Source of the DNA: Bacteroidales bacterium | Lineage (GTDB): Bacteria; Bacteroidota; Bacteroidia; Bacteroidales; Dysgonomonadaceae | NCBI GenBank assembly: GCA_012518155.1 | Contig: JAAYTC010000203.1 | Location: forward strand, 1-5,479 | Reading direction: 5' to 3' | Length of the DNA stretch: 5,479 nucleotides | Shown: positions 1 to 5,357 of the stretch, in pieces | Layout of the letters: the number at the start of each line of letters is the position of its first letter | How positions within the stretch are numbered: the first letter of the stretch is position 1 | Translations under genes and position numbers: made by a program | Notes under the pieces: generated by a model | Database searches by the model: none | Told to the model about the DNA's origin: nothing | What the model saw: only the letters and a program-made list of their open reading frames with translations

Positions 1-233
1 ATTTCCGGAGCCACCGATTTCGGAAGCTTATCATCAATCGAGATAAACGACGCGTTCAGCCCCTTGGGCACGTTCGACCAGTCGGACAGCGTATCGCTCG
101 TGGGGTCTTTCATCTCTACAAAAGTTATACACTCTTTTTTAGAGCGGTTGTTGCTGCACGAAACTGCAGTCAGCAGGGACAAGCCAATTAATACACATAG
201 TGTTAATCGAAAAATAGATGTCGCGATTCTCAT
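1..233 (-). CDS. Lipoprotein, N-terminal part; possible GH123-like glycoside hydrolase (cut by window edge)
   Basis: The reading frame opens with ATG at 233 and stays open to the window edge, giving 77 codons. It starts MRIATSIFRLTLCV and continues hydrophobic to TAVSC. This is a lipoprotein (signal peptidase II) signal with Cys26 as the likely lipidated residue, although the -3 residue is Ala instead of the usual Leu. The mature part begins SNNRSKKE and later reads DWSNVPKGLNASFISIDDKL, then KSVAPE. That region resembles, from memory, the start of Bacteroidota proteins annotated as DUF4091/GH123 glycoside hydrolases (beta-N-acetylgalactosaminidase type), but the catalytic part lies outside the window. 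The start is supported by a good TAnnTTTG promoter about 30 bp upstream and an A-rich leader. A lipoprotein of the cell envelope is fairly sure; the enzyme family is a weak guess. Confidence 0.7.
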   Translation of the reverse strand, partial: MRIATSIFRLTLCVLIGLSLLTAVSCSNNRSKKECITFVEMKDPTSDTLSDWSNVPKGLNASFISIDDKLPKSVAPE

Positions 234-262
234 GATTCTCTTTTTTTAACGAGTCATACTCA

Positions 263-292
263 CAAAGGTAATGAAATTTTAAAGAATCGCAA
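263..292 (-). promoter_or_regulatory. Bacteroidota-type promoter of the lipoprotein gene
   Basis: Read on the minus strand, the -7 box is TACCTTTG (263-270), an exact match to the Bacteroidota consensus TAnnTTTG. A TTG -33 element lies at 290-292, 19 bp upstream of it. Transcription would start near 256, leaving an untranslated leader of roughly 20 nt before the ATG at 233. The leader contains an A-run followed by GAG just before the start. This promoter sits between the hydrolase gene and the lipoprotein gene, so the lipoprotein can be expressed on its own although both genes point the same way. Confidence 0.65.
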
Positions 293-359
293 CGATCGGA
301 AATTGGGATTGTTAGGAGCTATCATTCATAACGCCAAACAACACCGAAGCTTTTTTCTC

Positions 360-1676
360 TCACCCCAAAAAGTCGGCTGCTCGTGAAAAAATATCCCGGA
401 ACGCTCTGTTAAGCGAGAAGGTGTCTTTCGTGTTAATGGGAAAGGGTGTTTCATGGGTATAATCGAAGGGGAAATCGAGCAATTGAATGCTTCCCCTACT
501 CGTTTCCAATCCCAATGCTTCTTCTATTCCGTGGTAGGGGATCACGGTGTCTTTGGCAAGGGCGATGCCGCGGATTCTTTCTCCCAGACCGGTAAAGAAC
601 TTTTCACGCTCCAAACGAAATCGTTCAGGCGTGATCATCTTCAAAAAGGCGTTGAACGCGTTATCGCGCTTCCAGAAGGGAGTGGGCTCGTTCGACTGGG
701 ATATTACTTGGTTTTCAAGAAAAAACTGACTTTCACGAAGAGTTTGGTTTTCAGGGAGAATATGGCTTTTAAGAGGGATTTGGCTCTCATTCCCGAATAC
801 ATGAACGTAATAGTGCAGCAATTGCTCGAACGCGGGTTTATCGAGGATGCTCCGCGAGATGCCCTGCATGGAACGAAAGATGCTGCCTCCGCAGAACATG
901 AAGAGTCGCGCGTCAGAAAAAAGTCCTTTCCGGTTTGCCATGAGAGCCACCTGCGATAGTAAAGCACCGATGGAGTAGGCGAATATATCGATATCGGTTC
1001 CCTCTTTGAACAAGGGATGACGTCCCGTTTTGATTCCTTCAAACAGGGCAGTTAAATCGGCCCATGTTTGGCGACCCGAAAGGTAAAAGCGTTCGGGATG
1101 CTTGCTGATGCGCGCGCTCAACGCGATGTTGGCGTAGCTAATGGAACGATCGCCATCGTATTGATCCCTTCGAATGTTTAAAAGATTCACGAGGCTGCGG
1201 GGATTCGACCAATCGTTCGGTGCCCGATTCATGTGGAATGCAATGGGAAACAGTATCACCGGTTTGCCCGTATCAAGGCAAAGCGATTCCGCCCAAGGAA
1301 GGTATTTACTCCAGCTGCGTTCATTCAGGCCGTGCAATAGAAGAATGCATTCTTCGAACTTGAACGCCTTCCCCGCGGCAGGTATAAAAACGGGATATTC
1401 GAATGAAAAGTTCTCGCGTATTTCGTGATCGGGCAATCGTTCCTCTTTGGCTGGAACCCGACCCTCAACAGAAGCTTCAGCATCGGAATATCTACCGAGT
1501 GGAGCCAATCCCGTTCGCTTGCTCCCTCCTTTAGCAGATGCCGCGTTGAAGCCTGTAGCTAACGGGCTCTCGAACTTGAAAAATAGAATTTGAACCGGAG
1601 CATCCGGGAGCCGGCAGTTAGCCCCTAACTGAAAATGGGCGTCCAGTATCTTGTAGCGACTATCGTATGGTGTCAT
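360..1676 (-). CDS. DUF6051-like alpha/beta-hydrolase-fold protein
   Basis: A 438-residue protein when started at the ATG at 1676. The frame can be extended to a TTG at 1724 (454 aa), but the ATG has GGAAAG nine bases upstream, and a -7-like TCCCTTTG would place transcription start inside the extension. An alpha/beta-hydrolase fold is visible. A strand and oxyanion turn read CILLLHGLNERSW, with His-Gly at 115-116. The nucleophile elbow is IDIFAYSIGALLSQV, with Ser235 in AYSIG, so the first Gly of GxSxG is Ala. Candidate acid Asp376 lies in ALAKDTVIPYHG, and candidate base His408 in FDYTHETPF, in the right order for a Ser-Asp-His triad. The motif LFPIAFHMNRAP follows the oxyanion strand. I recall this layout from the Bacteroidota family DUF6051, whose substrate is unknown to me. 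No signal peptide is seen, so it is probably cytoplasmic. It is divergent from the LytTR regulator gene. Residues about 45-85 look like a variable, low-complexity insert. Confidence 0.8.
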   Translation of the reverse strand: MTPYDSRYKILDAHFQLGANCRLPDAPVQILFFKFESPLATGFNAASAKGGSKRTGLAPLGRYSDAEASVEGRVPAKEERLPDHEIRENFSFEYPVFIPAAGKAFKFEECILLLHGLNERSWSKYLPWAESLCLDTGKPVILFPIAFHMNRAPNDWSNPRSLVNLLNIRRDQYDGDRSISYANIALSARISKHPERFYLSGRQTWADLTALFEGIKTGRHPLFKEGTDIDIFAYSIGALLSQVALMANRKGLFSDARLFMFCGGSIFRSMQGISRSILDKPAFEQLLHYYVHVFGNESQIPLKSHILPENQTLRESQFFLENQVISQSNEPTPFWKRDNAFNAFLKMITPERFRLEREKFFTGLGERIRGIALAKDTVIPYHGIEEALGLETSRGSIQLLDFPFDYTHETPFPINTKDTFSLNRAFRDIFSRAADFLG

Positions 1677-1715
1677 AACTATTTGCTTTCCAGTAAAAGA
1701 ACGATCTTTTTCACC

Positions 1716-1727
1716 GATTTGCAAATC
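1716..1727. repeat. Perfect 12-bp palindrome upstream of the hydrolase gene
   Basis: GATTTGCAAATC is a perfect palindrome about 40 bp before the hydrolase ATG at 1676. On the minus strand it directly follows the -7-like TCCCTTTG (1727-1734), sharing one base with it, so it would cover the transcription start. That position would suit a repressor operator, but a 12-bp palindrome can also occur by chance. No partner protein can be named. Confidence 0.35.
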
Positions 1728-1767
1728 AAAGGGAAAAGCAGGCAGCCTATGGTGTGAAATCGGGATC

Positions 1768-1820
1768 GAGGGACGAAATCGTCTATAGAGGGGTGAATAA
1801 TCGTCAAGGAGGGACGATTA
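1768..1820. promoter_or_regulatory. Repeat cluster in the divergent control region (candidate operator)
   Basis: A perfect inverted repeat with 8-bp arms, TAATCGTC (1798-1805) and GACGATTA (1813-1820), is separated by 7 bp. A second, shorter inverted repeat, GACGA-AA-TCGTC, lies at 1772-1783. The 9-mer GAGGGACGA occurs at 1768-1776 and again at 1809-1817, a centre spacing of 41 bp or close to four helical turns. Thus the pentamer GACGA/TCGTC is present four times in about 50 bp, between two divergent genes and 26 bp upstream of the regulator gene's -7 box. This suggests a binding site for a dimeric or tandem-binding regulator. Without a run of Ts it does not look like a terminator. The binding protein is unknown; the adjacent LytTR protein is one candidate. 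Confidence 0.45.
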
Positions 1821-1846
1821 ATTTAGCACCTCTTCGATAAAAAGAC

Positions 1847-1854
1847 TATTTTTG
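1847..1854 (+). promoter_or_regulatory. -7 box of the LytTR regulator gene
   Basis: TATTTTTG matches the Bacteroidota -7 consensus TAnnTTTG exactly and lies 31 bp before the ATG at 1886, implying a leader of about 25 nt. The -33 element is weak: only TTTAG (1822-1826) is near the expected place, without a clear TTG. A weak -33 next to an upstream repeat cluster would fit a promoter that needs an activator, but that is inference. Confidence 0.5.
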
Positions 1855-1885
1855 TAATCGAGGAAGATTTCGAATATAGCGAGAA

Positions 1886-2740
1886 ATGGACGGAAAAATA
1901 CCCGCGTACTTGTACGAGAAAAGCAACACTGTAAAAATGATTTTATTTACAGCGTCGTTCGCCTTGCTATTCATTAACCTGTTCCAACCATTCGGGTCTC
2001 GCGATTGGTACCCCGGCATTTCCGATATAAAGTACTTCGCGTTTTCCAGCCTGATTATCCTTACCGGGATGCTCGTGGTGGTCATCAGCCGGGTTATTCT
2101 CACATCTTACTCTAAAAAGCACGATGTTCTCTACTGGCAGTTCGCGCTGTGGATAGGTTGTGAAATCGTGGCAATGGCCATCTTCTACACCCTTTTCGCG
2201 CGGTTTTTTCCCAAGGACGGAATCGAGCGTGACCTCTCCGAGATATTTCGGCAAAGCCTTATCAACACGGCCTTAGTGCTCCTTTTGCCCTATGCCATCA
2301 CGTGGCTCTACTTCTCGTGGAAAGAAAAAAGCAAACTACTCGAGCATATCGAACAGGTGAAATCGAACGAAACGCATGCCCGCGCCTTGGTGGCCTTCCC
2401 CGATGAGAAGGGCGACCTGAAAATATCCATCATGCTGGATAACTTGCTCTATGTTGAGTCGGCCGACAACTACGCCACCATCAATTACATGAACAAGTCG
2501 AAGCAATCCCGCTTCCTGCTTCGTAATTCACTCAAGTGGATGGAGGAGAATCTCACGAAAGATACCCCGTTGACTCGTTGTCACCGTTCATACATCGTGA
2601 ACATGGATAAGGTGAAGATCCTTAAAAAGGTGAAAGGTGGAATCGTGCTCGAGTTAGACGCTGAAAATACCCCTGAAATTCCCGTGTCGAAAACCTATTA
2701 CGATTCGTTTATGAAAAAGTTCTCGCGCTACTCGGTATGA
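1886..2740 (+). CDS. Membrane-anchored LytTR-family transcriptional regulator
   Basis: A 284-residue protein with an N-terminal membrane domain and a C-terminal DNA-binding domain. Four hydrophobic segments are seen at about residues 17-36, 48-73, 82-106 and 122-146. The first is followed by FQPFGSRDW, a motif I associate with Bacteroidota LytTR membrane proteins. A short charged linker (KEKSKLLEHIEQVKSNE) leads to the LytTR domain at about 172-282. Its landmarks are LLYVESADNYATINY (187-201), the RFLLRNSL strand (209-216), the CHRSYIVNMDKV helix region (232-243) and IPVSKTYYDSF (265-275). LytTR domains bind DNA with beta strands and usually follow a response-regulator receiver. Here there is no receiver and no kinase domain, so the membrane part presumably senses a signal directly. 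The ATG is preceded by a TAnnTTTG box; no strong Shine-Dalgarno is present, which is usual in this phylum. The likely target includes its own divergent promoter region. Confidence 0.88.
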   Translation: MDGKIPAYLYEKSNTVKMILFTASFALLFINLFQPFGSRDWYPGISDIKYFAFSSLIILTGMLVVVISRVILTSYSKKHDVLYWQFALWIGCEIVAMAIFYTLFARFFPKDGIERDLSEIFRQSLINTALVLLLPYAITWLYFSWKEKSKLLEHIEQVKSNETHARALVAFPDEKGDLKISIMLDNLLYVESADNYATINYMNKSKQSRFLLRNSLKWMEENLTKDTPLTRCHRSYIVNMDKVKILKKVKGGIVLELDAENTPEIPVSKTYYDSFMKKFSRYSV

Positions 2741-2748
2741 AATAATTA

Positions 2749-2787
2749 TTGATTCAAAACTATTTACTATCTTTACTCTCAAAGATA
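2749..2787 (+). promoter_or_regulatory. Toxin-antitoxin promoter with overlapping palindromic operator
   Basis: An inverted repeat TATCTTT (2768-2774) / AAAGATA (2781-2787), with 7-bp arms and a 6-bp spacer, overlaps a -7-like box TATCTTTA (2768-2775), which differs from TAnnTTTG at the last base. A TTG at 2749-2751 could be the -33 element, but the spacing of 16 bp is short. A palindrome over the core promoter of a two-gene toxin-antitoxin unit is the classic place for autorepression by the antitoxin or the complex. The palindrome is seen directly; the regulatory role is inferred. Confidence 0.45.
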
Positions 2788-2810
2788 ATAAGGATAATAT
2801 GGAGAAGACT

Positions 2811-3047
2811 ATGAATACGAGTATAGCTATCAGGGATAAAATTCATCAGTTTGTGGATAAGGCCGATGAAAGGATTTTGAGGATTCTTGAAGCCATCGTC
2901 GATACGGAAGAAAGGGGCGATCCGGTCGTTCCTGAATTTTTTTATCAAGAACTGGATAAGGATAGGGAAAAACACCTAAAAGGTGAAATTCCTTCATATA
3001 ATTGGAAAGAAGTGAAAAGTAGGCTGATAAAAAATCATGGTTTATAG
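2811..3047 (+). CDS. Putative antitoxin of a type II toxin-antitoxin pair
   Basis: A small acidic and helical protein of 78 residues when started at the ATG at 2811. GGAG at 2801-2804 lies six bases before that ATG and acts as a good Shine-Dalgarno. An in-frame ATG at 2799 would add four residues (MEKT) and place this GGAG inside the gene, so 2811 is preferred. The N-terminal half (IRDKIHQFVDKADERILRILEAIVDTEE) looks like a helical dimerisation region. The C-terminal half (FYQELDKDREKHLKGEIPSYNWKEVKSRL) resembles the toxin-wrapping tail of Bacteroidota antitoxins paired with RelE/ParE toxins. No DNA-binding domain of a known class (ribbon-helix-helix, HTH) is obvious. It overlaps the toxin gene by 11 bp, so translation is probably coupled. 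The role is deduced mainly from the neighbour. Confidence 0.75.
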   Translation: MNTSIAIRDKIHQFVDKADERILRILEAIVDTEERGDPVVPEFFYQELDKDREKHLKGEIPSYNWKEVKSRLIKNHGL

Positions 3048-3324
3048 ATTAATTATTAAGCCGAGGGCCGAAAACGACCTTGCAGAAGCAATTACGTGGT
3101 ATGAAAGCCGAAAGAGTGGTTTGGGCAAACTGTTTTTGGATCAAGTCGAAAAATATTTGAACTATATCAGGAGAAATCCTTTTCAGTATCCTTCAAAAAG
3201 AAGACCATATCGGGAAGCTTTCATAAAAATGTTCCCTTATCTAATAATTTATGAGGTGGTTGAAAATGAAGTAATCGTTTACTCGGTTTTCAATACGTAT
3301 CGAGATCCTCGCGATAAGCTTTAA
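3037..3324 (+). CDS. RelE/ParE-family toxin
   Basis: A basic 95-residue protein of the usual length for the RelE/ParE superfamily. It opens with strand YRLIIKPRAENDL, then two helices (about 11-25, AENDLAEAITWYESR, and 30-46, GKLFLDQVEKYLNYIRR), then NPFQYPSKRRPYREAFIKMFPYLIIYEV and a last strand VIVYSVFNTYRDPRDKL. The PRAENDLAEAITWYE start, the YREAFIKMFPYLIIYEV core and the terminal RDP are typical of Bacteroidota ParE-like toxins. Family members either cut mRNA on the ribosome (RelE) or poison gyrase (ParE). The sequence does not decide which, though it looks closer to the ParE-like branch. It starts inside the last codons of the antitoxin gene (11-bp overlap) and its stop lies only 6 bp from the convergent amylase stop. 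Codons are AT-rich compared with the amylase, which suggests separate acquisition. Confidence 0.88.
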   Translation: MVYRLIIKPRAENDLAEAITWYESRKSGLGKLFLDQVEKYLNYIRRNPFQYPSKRRPYREAFIKMFPYLIIYEVVENEVIVYSVFNTYRDPRDKL

Positions 3325-3330
3325 TGAATT

Positions 3331-4788
3331 TTAGACTCCTTTCAGGTAAACCGACAGCGAGCCGTCTCCCACGGGAAACCACCCTCGTCCATCGTCGCCT
3401 ATCACCACCTCCTCCTCGATGTGCCCCAGCTTATCGTGCCACACGGATCCCGCGTAGTCCGTGCCCACGAACATCGGTTTCACGCCTCCTTCGGCGTTGC
3501 TCATGATTACCACGCAGCCGTCGGGATGATGTTCATCGCCTCGACGTACCCATCCCACCACGTGTTCGTGATCGAAGTAGTCCTCTTGATCGCCATACGC
3601 GAAATCACGGCGCACGTCCAGCAGTTGGTCGATAATCCACTGCATACCCGGGCGAGGATCTTCTCCTCCAATTCCGTAGTAATCGCCAAGGAAAAGACAA
3701 GGGTAACCCTCTTTTCGTAATAAAATCAGCGCGTATGCCAGAGGCTTGAACCACCCCTGCACGTAAGGGTCCCCTTCGTTCAAGTGCGAGTCGTGGTTGT
3801 CCACGTAGGTCACGGCCAGGTGAGGATACGCCGATACCAAGCTGTTACCGAAAATTTTTCGCATATCATACGATGGGCCCTCTTCCGAGCATTGCTTGAA
3901 ATTGTATTGCAGTGCCACGTCGAACAGGTCTATCTGATGCTCCACGTTGTGTAGGTACTCTTCGATATCCATCCCATCGTAGTATGAATATTCCCCCACG
4001 GCGTAGAAGTCGTCGCCAAACTCTCCCCGCGCATGAAGCATGAAGTCGCGAATAAACCAATCGTTGATATGCTTGATCGCGTCCAGCCGCACCCCATCCA
4101 CGCCAGTCTCCCGGATAAACCAGCTGATCCATCGTTTCATCTCCGCTTGCACGTCGGGATGCTTATAGTCGATATCGGTAAACATCAGGAAGTCGAAGTT
4201 GGCATACTCCTGTCCCACCGATTGGTCATGCACATCGATCCCCTTGTTGTCGCCCAAGATAATATATATCGCGTCTTTATTATCCCGGTGATTGTAATCG
4301 GTAGCCGAAAAATGTTCCCAGCTCCACTCGAAATCGGAGTACTTTCCTCCCCGTCCCGGGAAGGTAAAGCGGGTGAAGCCTTCAATCTCGTAGGGCTCCG
4401 TGATCGCGCGGTTGCGGTCGTGCGGATCTACCTCCACCACTCGAAAGGTTTGAAGCTCGTCGCCCCCTCCCTTGTGATTAAGCACCACGTCGGCGTACAC
4501 TGCAATCCCGTTGTCATGCAGCGATTGAATGCAATCGTGCAGCTCCTGTTTGGTGCCGTATTTCGTTCGCACGGTCCCTTTTTGGTCAAACTCTCCCAGG
4601 TCGTACAAGTCATAAGCCGAATATCCCATGTCGGTTGAACTCAACCCTTTGTAGCAGGGGGGAATCCAGACGGAGGTGACTCCTATATCGCGGAGGTGGG
4701 GAGCATCGTCCTTGAGGCGGTTCCACAAGTTCCCATCGTCGGGAAGGAACCATTCGAAATATTGCATCATCACTCCATTTGTTCGCAT
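3331..4788 (-). CDS. Cytoplasmic alpha-amylase, GH13 subfamily 5 type
   Basis: A full-length 485-residue alpha-amylase (endo-hydrolysis of alpha-1,4-glucosidic bonds). It begins MRTNGVMMQYFEWFLPDDG with no signal peptide, so it is expected in the cytoplasm, like E. coli AmyA, acting on imported malto-oligosaccharides or stored glycogen. The four GH13 regions are intact: DVVLNH (100-105), GVRLDAIKH (232-240, nucleophile Asp236), AVGEY (263-267, acid/base Glu266) and YVDNHDS (328-334, Asp333). From memory of Bacillus licheniformis amylase (Asp231, Glu261, Asp328), all three catalytic residues are shifted by the same five positions. The calcium-site candidates Asn104, Asp205 and His240 are also present. 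Domain B spans about 105-208 and domain C begins near 402. The start ATG fits the family's usual N-terminus. No TAnnTTTG box is found in the 200 bp upstream on this strand. It converges with the toxin gene, 6 bp apart. Confidence 0.95.
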   Translation of the reverse strand: MRTNGVMMQYFEWFLPDDGNLWNRLKDDAPHLRDIGVTSVWIPPCYKGLSSTDMGYSAYDLYDLGEFDQKGTVRTKYGTKQELHDCIQSLHDNGIAVYADVVLNHKGGGDELQTFRVVEVDPHDRNRAITEPYEIEGFTRFTFPGRGGKYSDFEWSWEHFSATDYNHRDNKDAIYIILGDNKGIDVHDQSVGQEYANFDFLMFTDIDYKHPDVQAEMKRWISWFIRETGVDGVRLDAIKHINDWFIRDFMLHARGEFGDDFYAVGEYSYYDGMDIEEYLHNVEHQIDLFDVALQYNFKQCSEEGPSYDMRKIFGNSLVSAYPHLAVTYVDNHDSHLNEGDPYVQGWFKPLAYALILLRKEGYPCLFLGDYYGIGGEDPRPGMQWIIDQLLDVRRDFAYGDQEDYFDHEHVVGWVRRGDEHHPDGCVVIMSNAEGGVKPMFVGTDYAGSVWHDKLGHIEEEVVIGDDGRGWFPVGDGSLSVYLKGV

Positions 4789-4804
4789 GGTGCTTGCTGT
4801 TTAA

Positions 4805-4905
4805 AAGTTTCGTGTATAATCGTTCTTAGTGTTTGGGTTTCTTGATCAGGGATAACATATGAACATCATTTTTGGTCCCTAAGTTTCGCGTCTTAATCAT
4901 TTTTA
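4805..4905. repeat. Imperfect direct repeat in the amylase/rnpB spacer
   Basis: The spacer between the amylase start and rnpB (4789-4993) holds no gene. It contains two related copies of a roughly 24-bp element beginning AAGTTTCG at 4805 and at 4881, 76 bp apart. Both go on with (T/C)GT, then TAATC and a T-rich end (about 4828 and 4905). On the minus strand this reads as GATTA ... CGAAACTT, 16 and 92 bp upstream of the amylase ATG. The repeats could be regulator sites for the amylase gene; no known motif is recognised. The rest of the spacer shows no hairpin-plus-T terminator. Confidence 0.35.
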
Positions 4906-4982
4906 ACGGCCTATTCGTGTGATAGGGAACAATTTGTGGTTAGATACGTTTTTATTGGCATAGTGATTGTTGTAAATTTCAC

Positions 4983-4990
4983 TACTTTTG
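4983..4990 (+). promoter_or_regulatory. -7 box of rnpB
   Basis: TACTTTTG is an exact match to the Bacteroidota -7 consensus TAnnTTTG and lies 4-5 bp before the 5' end expected from the P1 helix of RNase P RNA. A TTG -33 element at standard spacing is not clear (the candidate at 4955-4957 is 25 bp away). The placement makes it a convincing rnpB promoter. Confidence 0.65.
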
Positions 4991-4993
4991 TAC

Positions 4994-5355
4994 CGGCAGC
5001 AGGTCGGTTTGTCGCTCTCCCACGCGGGAGGGAGGAAAGTCCGGGCAACAGAGAGCACCATACTTCCTAACGGGAAGCTGTTCGCGAGAGCAGACAAGCG
5101 TAACAGAAAACGACCGCCCCGGTCCGCCGGGGTAAGGGTGAAAAGGTGAGGTAAGAGCCCACCGGGTATCGTGGCAACACGGTATGCCGTACGCGTTATG
5201 GGTTGCAAGGCCATGTATATCGGATATGTAGGGTTGCTCGCCCGACGCCGAGGGGTAGGCCGCTAAAGGAGGATGGTGACATCGCTCCGTAGATAAATGA
5301 CAAACGCCCGAGTGATCGGGATACAGAACCCGGCTTACAGACTGGCTGCTTTTTT
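4994..5355 (+). ncRNA. rnpB: RNase P RNA (type A, bacterial)
   Basis: The catalytic RNA of RNase P, which removes the 5' leader of precursor tRNAs together with the RnpA protein. The universally conserved P4 strand GAGGAAAGTCCGGGC lies at 5032-5046 and its partner ACAGAACCCGGC at 5323-5334. Other conserved blocks are TAAGAGCCCACCG (5152-5164), GCAAGGCCA (5205-5213), GGGGTAGGC with the tRNA-CCA-binding GGT at 5254-5256, and CGTAGATAAATGAC (5288-5301). Helix P1 pairs GCAGC (4996-5000) with GCTGC (5345-5349), and continues past one mismatch to GGTC/GACT. P3 is the hairpin CTCCC-ACGC-GGGAG at 5017-5030. The length, about 355 nt plus the U-tail, fits Bacteroidota rnpB. The 5' end is set by P1 and the promoter to within a few bases. 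Confidence 0.97.
5345..5355 (+). terminator. U-tract at the end of rnpB
   Basis: Six Ts (5350-5355) follow at once on the 3' strand of helix P1 (GCTGC, 5345-5349). No separate local GC-rich hairpin is seen before the T-run, so release would have to use the P1 pairing or another mechanism. The end of the RNA is therefore placed here by position rather than by a textbook terminator. Confidence 0.4.
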
Positions 5356-5357
5356 AA

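Noticed and set aside
453..959. 168-codon plus-strand open frame
   Set aside because: It lies wholly antisense to the hydrolase gene, whose family-like motifs are in the minus frame; its translation shows no recognisable domain.
1846..2254. Two minus-strand open frames over the regulator's membrane region
   Set aside because: They lie antisense to the hydrophobic segments of the LytTR protein and show no protein-like motifs of their own.
2741..2750. AATAATTATT palindrome after the LytTR stop codon as a terminator
   Set aside because: Pure A/T, too weak a stem and no following T-run.
4033..4638. 201-codon plus-strand open frame
   Set aside because: Antisense to the best-conserved part of the alpha-amylase; a codon-bias shadow.
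4903..5214. 103-codon minus-strand open frame
   Set aside because: It is the complement of the 5' half of rnpB, a structured RNA with all conserved blocks in place.
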